From positions 1 to 36,448 of the forward strand of contig USJO01000009.1 of the NCBI GenBank assembly GCA_900555075.1: DNA of 36,448 bases, written 5' to 3'. Below the pieces are notes generated by a model. It was given only the letters and a program-made list of their open reading frames with translations, searched no databases and had not been told where the DNA came from. Shown here in pieces: positions 24,322 through 32,311 of the stretch. Numbering within the stretch: the stretch's first letter is position 1; the number at the start of each line of letters is the position of its first letter. The translations under genes were made by a program, and so were the position numbers. This DNA is from an uncultured Clostridium sp. (GTDB lineage Bacteria; Bacillota; Clostridia; TANB77; CAG-508).

Positions 24322-25327
24322 ATGTTTGGATTTGGACAAGATATAGGAATTGATTTGGGAACAGCAACAGTAATTGCATATGCTAAAGGAAAAGGAATTG
24401 TATTAAGAGAACCATCAGTTGTGGCTGTAAACAATCAAACAGGTGAAGTCTTAGCAGTAGGTGCAGAAGCAAGAAGAATGCTTGGAAGAACACCAGGAAA
24501 CATAGTTGCAACAAGACCTTTAAAAGATGGAGTAATTTCAAATTATACAGTTACAGAGAAAATGCTTAAACATTTTATTACAAGAGCGTGTGGTAAATCA
24601 ATGTTTTCACCAAGAATTATGATATGTATACCTTCTCAAGTTACAGAGGTAGAAAAAAAAGCAGTAATAGATGCAGCAACAACAGCTCGGAGCAAGGAGA
24701 GTTTATCTAATAGAAGAACCAATAGCAGCAGCAATAGGAGCAGGAATAGATATATCAAAGGCATGTGGAAATATGGTAGTGGATATAGGAGGAGGAACAG
24801 CTGATATTGCAGTAATTTCACTAGGAGGTTCAGTGGTAAGTACATCAATTAAAGTTGCTGGAGATAAATTTGATGAAGCAATAGTAAAATATATAAAAAG
24901 AAAACACAATATGATGATAGGCGAAAGGACAGCAGAAGATTTAAAAGTAAGCATAGGATGTGTATATCCAAAAATTCAAGATATGCAAATGGAGGTAAAA
25001 GGAAGAGACTTAATGACAGGACTGCCAAAAGTTGCAACAATATACTCAAGTGAAATGATGGAGGCATTAGTAGAACCATCAATGCTGATAGTAGAAGCGG
25101 TACATTCAGTTTTAGAAAGAACCCCACCTGAACTTGCAGCGGACATAGTAGATAGAGGTATATATATGACAGGAGGAGGCTGTTTAGTAGATGGTCTAGA
25201 TAAACTACTACAAGAAGAGACCGGTATAAATGTAATGATTGCAGAAGATGCAGTATCTTGTGTTGCATTAGGAACAGGAAAGGCATTAGATAATTTAGAT
25301 ACATTAGATGGAAGAGCAAGGAAGTAA
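24322..25327 (+). CDS. mreB: Rod shape-determining protein MreB/Mbl; needs one +1 frameshift
   Basis: Bacterial actin that guides lateral wall synthesis at the inner membrane face. Joined length is 334 residues, as usual. Frame 1 (residues 1-122) has the phosphate-1 motif DIGIDLGTATV and RPLKDGVISNYTVTEKML, IMICIPSQVTEVEKKAVIDAA. Frame 2 continues GARRVYLIEEPIAAAIGAGI, phosphate-2 MVVDIGGGTADIAVISLGG and the adenosine motif IYMTGGGCLVDGLDKLL. The break falls at in-frame CGG 24688, where skipping C gives GCT GGA GCA AGG, the expected TAGAR. Everything else is intact. The ribosome binding site is GAAGGGA and the promoter is strong. It could be an Mbl or MreBH paralogue. Sequencing indel is the main alternative. 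Confidence 0.9.
24688..24691 (+). other. Candidate +1 frameshift site CGGA in mreB
   Basis: Zero frame reads ACA GCT CGG AGC AAG and stops at about 24802-24804. Skipping C24688 yields ACA GCT GGA GCA AGG AGA, restoring the conserved AGARRVYLIEEP. It has the same form as the two priA sites. Confidence 0.7.
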
Positions 25328-25334
25328 AAAATAC

Positions 25335-25366
25335 AGGCTAAGATTTTTCTTAGCCTATTTTTTTTT
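25335..25366 (+). terminator. mreB terminator
   Basis: AGGCTAAG (25335-25342) pairs with CTTAGCCT (25349-25356), followed by A and a long T-run. The same stem recurs at 25833. Confidence 0.9.
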
Positions 25367-25428
25367 ATCTGTTTTCAACTACAAGAACATAATTTCCAAA
25401 AAATTCCAAAAAAAAACGCGAAAAACAA

Positions 25429-25457
25429 TTGACATTTGTGGATAAATGCAATATAAT
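25429..25457 (+). promoter_or_regulatory. Perfect consensus sigma-A promoter (P1)
   Basis: TTGACA (25429-25434), 17 bases, TATAAT (25452-25457). A second promoter, P2, with TTGACT (25537-25542), 17 bases and TAAAAT (25560-25565), lies downstream and better fits the 25590 gene. Confidence 0.85.
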
Positions 25458-25463
25458 AATTAA

Positions 25464-25538
25464 GCATTTTCTTTATGAAAATATAGAAAAAGTTGTCATT
25501 GCCTGAAGTGGTAACAGAAATGTTATCAACATTTTTTT
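25464..25538 (+). ncRNA. Candidate small RNA of about 75 nt
   Basis: It runs from the predicted start of P1 to a textbook terminator. That terminator is an 8-pair stem TGGTAACA/TGTTATCA (25509-25516, 25521-25528) with a GAAA tetraloop, then ACA and seven T (25532-25538). A 5' hairpin ATTTTC/GAAAAT (25466-25482) precedes it. No ORF fits. Family unknown. Alternatively it is an attenuated leader of the 25590 gene. Confidence 0.5.
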
Positions 25539-25565
25539 GACTTTGTTTTGCGTTTGTGGTAAAAT
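25537..25565 (+). promoter_or_regulatory. Promoter P2 for the 25590 gene
   Basis: TTGACT (25537-25542), 17 bases, TAAAAT (25560-25565), 24 bases before the start codon. Its -35 overlaps the end of the small RNA terminator. Confidence 0.65.
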
Positions 25566-25589
25566 TACACATAAGAAGGAGGGGGTTTT

Positions 25590-25820
25590 ATGAATAAACT
25601 AAGTAAAATTCTTTTAGTTATAATTATATTATTAGTAATTGCACTTGGAATTGCAATATACTCATCACATAAAAATTTACAAAAAGTTTTAGAAAGCAAT
25701 AAAGAAATTCTTCAAATTGTTGAAGCTGTGAATAAAGCAGGTTATTCAATAAGTAATGCAGAAGATGGTTCATCTTGTTATCTTGTAAAAACAGAACCAG
25801 AAATGCCAGGAGAGGTATAG
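25590..25820 (+). CDS. Small single-pass membrane protein of unknown function
   Basis: 76 residues with one N-terminal membrane segment (ILLVIIILLVIALGIAIYSS, about 7-26). A helical region (HKNLQKVLESNKEILQIVEAVNKAGYS) and a short tail with one Cys (SSCYLVKTEPE) follow. A very strong GGAGGGGG ribosome binding site precedes the ATG. It is bracketed by two terminators with identical stems and has its own promoter, so it is a monocistronic unit. No family recognised. Confidence 0.75.
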   Translation: MNKLSKILLVIIILLVIALGIAIYSSHKNLQKVLESNKEILQIVEAVNKAGYSISNAEDGSSCYLVKTEPEMPGEV

Positions 25821-25832
25821 ATATAAAAATAC

Positions 25833-25865
25833 AGGCTAAGAAAAATCTTAGCCTATTTTTTATTT
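25833..25865. terminator. Bidirectional terminator between the 25590 gene and the Lon-family gene
   Basis: AGGCTAAG (25833-25840) pairs with CTTAGCCT (25847-25854), with a T-run on the plus side and A-runs on the other. The stem is identical to the mreB terminator about 500 bases upstream. Confidence 0.85.
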
Positions 25866-28244
25866 TACTTCTTTGCTATTTTCATAATATTTCTTTAACT
25901 TCTCATAAACTAAATAGTTTATAGTTCCAGCAGGGTAAGTGCCAGATTTTGTTTGTTTTCCAGCAGGTACACCTGTTAGTATTTCAATTCCTTCATCAAT
26001 TGTAGAAACAGCATAAATGTGGAATTTACCTTCTTTTACACTATTGATAACATCATCAGATAGATGTAAATTACGTACGTTCTGTATAGGTATTATTACA
26101 CCTTGTTCACCATTTAAACCACGCATTTTACATATACTATAAAATCCTTCTATTTTTTCATTAACTCCACCAATAGGTTGAATTATACCTTTTTGATTAA
26201 CAGAACCTGTTACTGCAAGTGACTGTTTTATAGGCATATCTGAAAGACTAGATAATATTGCATAACATTCTGTGCTTGAAGCACTATCACCGTCAACTCC
26301 GTTATATAGTTGCTCAAAGCAAAGACTTGCAGTTAATGATAAAGGGAAGTTTTGTGCAAATTTTTCTCCAAAGTATCCTCTAAGTATTAATATACCTTTT
26401 GAATGTGAAGAACCAGACATTTCAGTTTCTCTTTCGATATTTATAACCCCAGCTTTTCCCATAAATGTATTTGCAGTTATCTTTGTAGGCTTTCCAAATG
26501 AATAGTCGCCTATTGTTAAAACAGTTAAACCATTAATTTCTCCAACTTTATAGCCATCGGTATCTATAAGTAAAGAATTTTCTTCTATTAATTCAGTATA
26601 CTTTTGGTCATATTTCTTTACTCTTTCAATTCGTTTATCTAATGCTTTTGTCACATAGTCAACAGTTACAAGCTTTTTTCTTGAAAGTTTTGCCCAAGTC
26701 GATGCTTCTGAAACTATTTCACCAATTTCATTAAAATGTGTAGATAATTTATCTTTATCCTCTGATAACCTAGAAGCAAATTCCACAACCTTAGCCATAG
26801 CAACTCTATCTAGTGGTAGACAATTTTCTTTTTCACAATAGCTATGAACAAACTTTGCAAGTTTTAGCATTGTATCTTCATTTCTAGGAGCAGACTCTTC
26901 AAATTCCACTTTAATTTTAAACAACTTTTTGAAGTCTGGATCCAATGAAAGTAAAGTGTGGTAAATGTTTGCATCACCAATAAGGATTACTTTTAAATTA
27001 AGTGGAATTGGTTCAGGTTTTAATGAAATCATTACTGTTGCAGAACGTTGCTCCATATTGTTATCTATAGTTGCTTCTTTTATTGAAAGAGCTTTTTTTA
27101 AGGCATCATAGCAAGGCTGATTTACAAGCAAATCTTGTGCTTGTAGTATTAAATAACCACCGTTTGCTTTATGAATAATACCAGGTTTTAGCATTGTATA
27201 GTCTGTTCTAAGCATACCATATTGATTCTCATACTCTAATTTACCAAACAAATTTTGATAAGAATAATTTGAATCCATTATAACAGGGCTACCAGTTGTA
27301 TTACTGTTATCAACAAATAAATTTACTCTATAATTTAGCCAAGGTTTAACCATTTCAGGCCTTGGGGCTTGTGGTGCAGGATTATTATTAGTTTCCTCAG
27401 CTATAAAGTGAATTATATTTTTTAATATGTCTTTTTTTACATTATCTAAGAAATTTACAATTTTAGTGTTTTTCTTATAACTTGCCCTAATTGGGTTTAT
27501 ATATGCATTTATAGTAAGAAGAGCAATATTAGATTGCCATTCATCAATCTTCTTTTCAGATTCTTTTTCAATTAATTTCAATTGACCAATTACTTGCATA
27601 ATTTGCTCTTGAACAATAGTAGACTTCTCCTCATATCCACTTTTAATTTTATCATCTAGTTTTTCAAACTCGGTTTCATCAAGAGCTTTACCCTCAAATA
27701 CGGGCAACATATATATACCATTTGGAGCAGCCTTAACTTGAAAGTTATTTTTTAAAGTTTCTTTATTTAAATTATCAAGCAACCTTTCACGTTTTTCTTC
27801 ATATTTTTGTTTTATTAACTTTTTTTCTTTCTCGAAATCTTCATTGTTAAAGGTTCTTTTTAAATATTTTTTCACATCCTCAATAAGTGAATCCATATTT
27901 TGAGCAAAAACTCTTCCCTCACCAGCAGGAAGTGATACTGCAATTGGTTCATTTGGATTTTCAAAATTATAAATATAGCACCAATCATCGGGTGTATTTT
28001 GTTTAGTAGCTATCTCAGAAATATATTCTTTTGAATACATCGTTTTTCCAACACCGGCAGGTCCTTCAACATAAAGATTATATCCTTTGGTATTAATGCT
28101 AAGCCCAAATTTCAATGCAGCAACAGCTCTTTCCTGACCATAGACCAAACCAACATTATCAAGTTCTTCTGTAGTTTCAAAATCAAATACATCCGGATTA
28201 CACAAATTTTTTAAATCCTTATAATTTAATTCATTCTTTTTCAT
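25860..28244 (-). CDS. Lon-family ATP-dependent protease (LonB/COG1067 type)
   Basis: 794 residues. An AAA+ ATPase fused to a Lon-type Ser-Lys protease, of the group without the classical Lon N-domain. The N-terminal ATPase has GQERAVAALKFGLSI and Walker A VEGPAGVGKTMYS near residue 60. A long helical insertion is followed by KANGGYLILQAQDLL and a sensor region (VILIGDANIYHTLLSLDPDF). The C-terminal protease has NGVDGDSASSTECYAILSSL, containing the catalytic Ser in GDSAS, and QPIGGVNEKIEGF with the catalytic Lys. AAGGAGAG precedes the ATG. It is the last gene of the minus-strand tsaE-tsaB-rimI run. It probably degrades damaged or regulatory proteins; substrates are unknown. Confidence 0.92.
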   Translation of the reverse strand: MKKNELNYKDLKNLCNPDVFDFETTEELDNVGLVYGQERAVAALKFGLSINTKGYNLYVEGPAGVGKTMYSKEYISEIATKQNTPDDWCYIYNFENPNEPIAVSLPAGEGRVFAQNMDSLIEDVKKYLKRTFNNEDFEKEKKLIKQKYEEKRERLLDNLNKETLKNNFQVKAAPNGIYMLPVFEGKALDETEFEKLDDKIKSGYEEKSTIVQEQIMQVIGQLKLIEKESEKKIDEWQSNIALLTINAYINPIRASYKKNTKIVNFLDNVKKDILKNIIHFIAEETNNNPAPQAPRPEMVKPWLNYRVNLFVDNSNTTGSPVIMDSNYSYQNLFGKLEYENQYGMLRTDYTMLKPGIIHKANGGYLILQAQDLLVNQPCYDALKKALSIKEATIDNNMEQRSATVMISLKPEPIPLNLKVILIGDANIYHTLLSLDPDFKKLFKIKVEFEESAPRNEDTMLKLAKFVHSYCEKENCLPLDRVAMAKVVEFASRLSEDKDKLSTHFNEIGEIVSEASTWAKLSRKKLVTVDYVTKALDKRIERVKKYDQKYTELIEENSLLIDTDGYKVGEINGLTVLTIGDYSFGKPTKITANTFMGKAGVINIERETEMSGSSHSKGILILRGYFGEKFAQNFPLSLTASLCFEQLYNGVDGDSASSTECYAILSSLSDMPIKQSLAVTGSVNQKGIIQPIGGVNEKIEGFYSICKMRGLNGEQGVIIPIQNVRNLHLSDDVINSVKEGKFHIYAVSTIDEGIEILTGVPAGKQTKSGTYPAGTINYLVYEKLKKYYENSKEVK

Positions 28245-28275
28245 TCGTATCTCTCCTTATAAAAATTATTCTTTA

Positions 28276-28704
28276 TTAAGTAAAGTGAAGTGTCATAATA
28301 TAGGCATCCTCAATGCCATCATAATATTTTTTACGAATTCCCAAAATTTCAAAACCATATTTTAAATATAACTTTTGGGCAATTTTATTTTTTACATTTA
28401 CTTCTAAAGTAAAAGCAGTTTTGCATTTGGCGAGTTCTATAAGTCTTTCTAGTAGTAAACTTCCAATGCCTTTATTCCTAAAATCCTTACGTACTACAAT
28501 ATTTGTAATATGCGCATCATCAACAGAAAACCAAATACCAGCAAAGCCAACAATTGTATTACCTTCCTTTGCAACAATATATTTAGAAGTAATATTTTCA
28601 AGCTCTGACTTTAAATTAAGTGGTTTCCAAAAATCATCAAATTCCAAGTTATATATAGGCTCTATTTCATTAAAATCATTTAACGTCATATTACATATTT
28701 CCAT
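28276..28704 (-). CDS. rimI: GNAT N-acetyltransferase, RimI type
   Basis: 142 residues. RimI acetylates the N-terminal alanine of ribosomal protein S18 in model organisms and is often encoded with the tsa genes. The acetyl-CoA site is VVRKDFRNKGIGSLLLERLI (R/Q-x-x-G-x-G/A pattern). LEVNVKNKIAQKLYLKYGFE and YYDGIEDAYIM close the fold. The start at 28704 overlaps the tsaB end by 14 bases and has GAGG upstream. Substrate is inferred from the neighbourhood; other GNAT roles are possible. Confidence 0.87.
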   Translation of the reverse strand: MEICNMTLNDFNEIEPIYNLEFDDFWKPLNLKSELENITSKYIVAKEGNTIVGFAGIWFSVDDAHITNIVVRKDFRNKGIGSLLLERLIELAKCKTAFTLEVNVKNKIAQKLYLKYGFEILGIRKKYYDGIEDAYIMTLHFT

Positions 28705-29344
28705 TATTATTCCTCATTCTTTCAGCTTGAGAAGGACGAAGATACATAACAGATAGATTATCTGCATCAGTATACAAACCTTGTGAAAACTTTTTGTATC
28801 CAGCAAGTCCAACATTTCTACTATATATATTATTATCAAACTCAAAAGAATTATTTAAAAGTTTTAAGCCATCACCAACATAAGCCATATTTTTGTATTG
28901 TTTAAAAATACTAGTTAAATTATTAATATTATCTGCAAAGTAATCAGAAATCAATTCATAATTTTTATTAAAAATTGCACTATACACTTGATTATTTCTA
29001 GCATCAATAATAGAACAGATATAATCAAAACCTCTAACATTGTAAGCCAAAGCCTCCAAAGAAGATACTCCAACTACTGGAATTTCCTTTGCTTCTGCCA
29101 TAGCTTTAACAGAAGCAACACCTATTCTAATTCCTGTAAAGGAACCAGGTCCAATATCACAAGCAATCAAATTAACTTGAGAAAGCTGAAGGTTAGTAGT
29201 TTTGAACAATTCTTCAATAAGTGGCATAAGCTTTTCAGAATGAGTTCTTTGGTCTGAAATATTCAATTCCTTAATTAATTTATCATCCTCAAGTAAAGAA
29301 ACAGAAGCATTACTACTTGAGGTTGAAATAGCCAAAATAATCAT
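28691..29344 (-). CDS. tsaB: tRNA threonylcarbamoyladenosine biosynthesis protein TsaB
   Basis: 217 residues, normal for TsaB (YeaZ). It is an actin-fold partner of TsaD in making t6A37 on ANN-decoding tRNAs. Motifs: ILAISTSSSNASVSL at the N-terminus, HSEKLMPLIEELF, and CDIGPGSFTGIRIGVASVKAM, the family hallmark. AAAGGA lies about 10 bases before the ATG. It sits between tsaE and rimI. tsaD is not in this window. Confidence 0.95.
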   Translation of the reverse strand: MIILAISTSSSNASVSLLEDDKLIKELNISDQRTHSEKLMPLIEELFKTTNLQLSQVNLIACDIGPGSFTGIRIGVASVKAMAEAKEIPVVGVSSLEALAYNVRGFDYICSIIDARNNQVYSAIFNKNYELISDYFADNINNLTSIFKQYKNMAYVGDGLKLLNNSFEFDNNIYSRNVGLAGYKKFSQGLYTDADNLSVMYLRPSQAERMRNNNGNM

Positions 29345-29405
29345 AAAGCAATTTTCCTTTCATAAAAATTCACCTATCGGTTCCAACTAGTGCTAAAGAG
29401 GCTTT

Positions 29406-29825
29406 TTATATATTTTCTATATTTATATATCTAATATTTTCATTTTTCTCATCTTTAGAAATATTAATTTTAATATATTGAGTTAAAATAGGTTCAATCA
29501 TTTCTCCCCACTCAATTAAACAAATGCCATTATTAAAATACTCTGTACCACCAATAGCATAGAACTCATCTAGGTTCTCCAATCGATATAAATCAAAATG
29601 ATATATATTTAAATCATTTTTAGAATATTCATTTACAATAGTAAAAGTAGGACTAGATATTTCTTCCTCTAAACCAAAAAAACTTAAAAAGCCTTCAATT
29701 AATTTTGTCTTGCCACTACCTAAATCACCTATTAATATTACAACGGTTTTTTCTCTTAATTTAGAGGCTAAATTAAAGCCAATATCCTTAGTTTCTTTTT
29801 CATTATTTGACACAAATTTAAACAT
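29406..29825 (-). CDS. tsaE: tRNA threonylcarbamoyladenosine biosynthesis ATPase TsaE
   Basis: 139 residues from MFKFVSNNEKE. A P-loop ATPase needed for cycling of the TsaBDE complex. Walker A GDLGSGKTKLIEGFL, the conserved SSPTFTIVNEY, HFDLYRLENLDEF and the end motif CLIEWGEMIE are all visible. The start at 29825 is chosen because the likely promoter's -10 (29841-29846 on the complement) abuts the earlier ATG at 29840, which would fall upstream of the transcript. The leader would then be very short. It begins the minus-strand operon tsaE-tsaB-rimI-lon. Confidence 0.93.
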   Translation of the reverse strand: MFKFVSNNEKETKDIGFNLASKLREKTVVILIGDLGSGKTKLIEGFLSFFGLEEEISSPTFTIVNEYSKNDLNIYHFDLYRLENLDEFYAIGGTEYFNNGICLIEWGEMIEPILTQYIKINISKDEKNENIRYINIENI

Positions 29826-29840
29826 AATTATCACATACAT

Positions 29841-29869
29841 ATTGTATATTAAAGAAACAAATTTGTAAA
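29841..29869 (-). promoter_or_regulatory. tsaE operon promoter
   Basis: Read on the minus strand: TTTACA (29869-29864), 17 bases, TACAAT (29846-29841). It is divergent from the promoter at 29955. Confidence 0.5.
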
Positions 29870-29954
29870 GGAAAATTGGGAAAAATAATAAAAAATTATT
29901 GCAATTTATTATTATATAGTATATTATAAATAAAATGTAATAAAAAAATTGATA

Positions 29955-29983
29955 TTTACAAACTATAATTTTTAGTATATAAT
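29955..29983 (+). promoter_or_regulatory. Promoter for the M50 protease gene
   Basis: TTTACA (29955-29960), 17 bases, TATAAT (29978-29983), 52 bases before the start codon. Confidence 0.7.
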
Positions 29984-30035
29984 AATCAAAAACTTAGTAG
30001 AAAATACGAAATTTATTTATAAGGAGAGAAGACAA

Positions 30036-30749
30036 ATGTTTAATGTAGATAGAAAAACCTTATTCATAATATTAGGAATAATGGCGCTGATAAATGTAAT
30101 CCTTGGACAAAGAAGCATAGAAGGAATAATATATGCTTTACCAGGAGTTATTGTTGCAATGACCTTTCATGAATTTGCACATGCATGGATTGCAACTAAA
30201 TTAGGAGATGACACACCAAGACTTCAAGGCAGATTAAATCTAAATCCAATGAGTCATATAGATCCAGTAGGAATAATATGTTTAGTTTTATTAGGCTTTG
30301 GATGGGGAAAACCTGTGCAAATAAACCCAAGAAATTTCAATGGGAAATATTCTTTAACAAAAGCAGAGGCGATAGTTGCAGCTGCTGGGCCTATAATGAA
30401 TTTAATATTAGCTTTTTTATTTTTAATAATATATGCAATATATGGGCTAACAGTAACAACAATAACAACTACAACTAATGTAATAGCAAGCATTTTAATA
30501 TCAGTTATATCAGTAAACATAGGATTAGGGGTATTTAATTTAATACCAATTTATCCACTAGATGGTTCAAAGGTTTTATTTCACTTCTTACCATATAAAG
30601 CTAGAGATTGGATGATAAGGAATCAATTTATATTATCTATAATAGTATTTTTCATAGTATTTTATACAGATATAATATCAATAATATGTACTTATGTATT
30701 AAGTGGAATGATGTGGGTAACAGGCAAGATATTTAGCTTATTTATTTAA
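30036..30749 (+). CDS. Site-2-type zinc metalloprotease, M50 family
   Basis: 237 residues, a short polytopic intramembrane protease of the YwhC/SpoIVFB-like group. Zinc motif FHEFAHAWIATKLGD (HExxH) lies near residue 45, with LNPMSHIDPVG after it. The second signature NLIPIYPLDGSKVLF (NxxPxxxLDG, third zinc ligand Asp) is near residue 170. About five hydrophobic segments are visible. Such proteases cut membrane-bound regulators. No obvious substrate gene is adjacent, so the target is unknown. AAGGAGAG precedes the ATG and it leads a run of four co-directional genes. Confidence 0.93.
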   Translation: MFNVDRKTLFIILGIMALINVILGQRSIEGIIYALPGVIVAMTFHEFAHAWIATKLGDDTPRLQGRLNLNPMSHIDPVGIICLVLLGFGWGKPVQINPRNFNGKYSLTKAEAIVAAAGPIMNLILAFLFLIIYAIYGLTVTTITTTTNVIASILISVISVNIGLGVFNLIPIYPLDGSKVLFHFLPYKARDWMIRNQFILSIIVFFIVFYTDIISIICTYVLSGMMWVTGKIFSLFI

Positions 30750-30773
30750 AAATTACAAATAAATAACGAGGGG

Positions 30774-32297
30774 ATGAAATTGGAAAAAGAAAATCTTATT
30801 TCGAAATTGAATATAAAAAATTACAATAATCAACTAGAAAAGATTTTGATTAAAAAAGATTTTTCTGAGGATACTAAAAATTTATTATTAAGTATGCTCT
30901 ATAAGGTAGAAAATGCTTATGATGATTATAGTACTGTAAATAAAGATACAAAAACAAAAAAAGAAACCCTAGAGGAAATCTTAGAAATAATAGAAAAAGA
31001 TTGTGAACAAATTGAAATAGTAAAAACTAGAGAAAGTAAATGTATTATAGAAGAAAAAAAAATTATAACATACTTAAATACTCAAAAAATACTATATGAA
31101 ATATATCAAATAAAGCAACAAAAATTTAAAGTATTTGAACAATATGAGATTATAAAACCAGCAATAGAAGAAGCTCTGAACCAAGGATACAGTATTGCAT
31201 CAAATGAAGTAATTAGAGATTTTGATGGATGGTCTTGGAACATTGTAACAGAAGATATAGATAATTTAGATATAAATTTAATTTATCAGACATTAAGAAT
31301 TCTTGTGGGAAATGATTTACTAATTACATGGCAAGAAAATCCAAATCAAGATAATATATCAATATTAGTAGAAAAATTAGAAGAAAAATATAAAGCAGAA
31401 CTTGCAGAAAAACTTTTAAAAGTAATAAGTCAAGTATCAATATTAAATATTATAAAGCAAAAAAGAGAGGAAGAAAAAAGATTAATAAAAATACAAAAAC
31501 AACTGCAAGAACAATTTAATGAGTTAGACAACAAAAAAGAATATTTAGACAAACTAAGGAAAAAGAAAAAAGAAATCTCAGATGAAATTAAAGAAAGAGA
31601 TAGCATAATTAATAATGATAGACTTCTTAAAAAAGAGTTTATAACTAGAAACGAAGTATTAGATATGAACCATAGAATATTTAGTTTAAGCGATTTAGTT
31701 GAAGTGCTAGAAAAAGAAAGAGAAGACTTAATAGAGAAACTTGATGAATGTAGCAAAAAGATGGAACCATTAAATTTTGTCAAAACTAAGATAAAAATTG
31801 AAAATAAATTAATATTATTAAAAGAGATAAAACTAAAATCTAAACAAGAAAATATATATGGTGATAAAATAAAAGAATTACTAAATTTAGTATGTGAAGC
31901 AATAAAGAAACAAATTGAAGCTGCAGGAGAAAAAGAAAGCATAACTAAACTAATATACAAAATAAGATATTATGGACTAATCTATGTTTCAAATGACAAG
32001 CAAGTAAAAGATATAATAGATATAAACAAAATACAAAAAATGATAATAACAAAAGCATGCAAAGAAAAGATAATAACAATTTTCAGTAGAAACATTAAAG
32101 AAAATTATGATATAATAAAAAACATTTTGCAAACAGATATTATAGACTTAGAAAAAATATATTTTAAGTTTATAAAAAAGGAAAAAACAATGTTACTAGA
32201 AATTTATGATGAAGAAAATATGTCGAAAACGCTAGAAATACCAACAATAGAAGAATTGAATGTTAAATATAATAGAAAAATCAAAGTTTTTATATGA
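30774..32297 (+). CDS. Large coiled-coil protein of unknown function
   Basis: 507 residues, very Lys/Glu/Ile-rich. The N-terminal third is helical with a more compact patch around residues 125-175 (SNEVIRDFDGWSWNIVTED). Residues about 225-340 are strongly predicted coiled coil (EKRLIKIQKQLQEQFNELDN, then EKEREDLIEKLDECSKKM). The C-terminal part has mixed helix and strand (KTMLLEIYDEENMSKTLEIP). No membrane segment or catalytic motif seen. GAGGGG directly abuts the ATG at 30774, so the TTG at 30780, 6 bases further, is an equally likely start. It ends 14 bases before the MBL start and is probably co-transcribed. I do not recognise the family. Confidence 0.72.
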   Translation: MKLEKENLISKLNIKNYNNQLEKILIKKDFSEDTKNLLLSMLYKVENAYDDYSTVNKDTKTKKETLEEILEIIEKDCEQIEIVKTRESKCIIEEKKIITYLNTQKILYEIYQIKQQKFKVFEQYEIIKPAIEEALNQGYSIASNEVIRDFDGWSWNIVTEDIDNLDINLIYQTLRILVGNDLLITWQENPNQDNISILVEKLEEKYKAELAEKLLKVISQVSILNIIKQKREEEKRLIKIQKQLQEQFNELDNKKEYLDKLRKKKKEISDEIKERDSIINNDRLLKKEFITRNEVLDMNHRIFSLSDLVEVLEKEREDLIEKLDECSKKMEPLNFVKTKIKIENKLILLKEIKLKSKQENIYGDKIKELLNLVCEAIKKQIEAAGEKESITKLIYKIRYYGLIYVSNDKQVKDIIDINKIQKMIITKACKEKIITIFSRNIKENYDIIKNILQTDIIDLEKIYFKFIKKEKTMLLEIYDEENMSKTLEIPTIEELNVKYNRKIKVFI

Positions 32298-32311
32298 AAG
32301 GATTGAAAATT

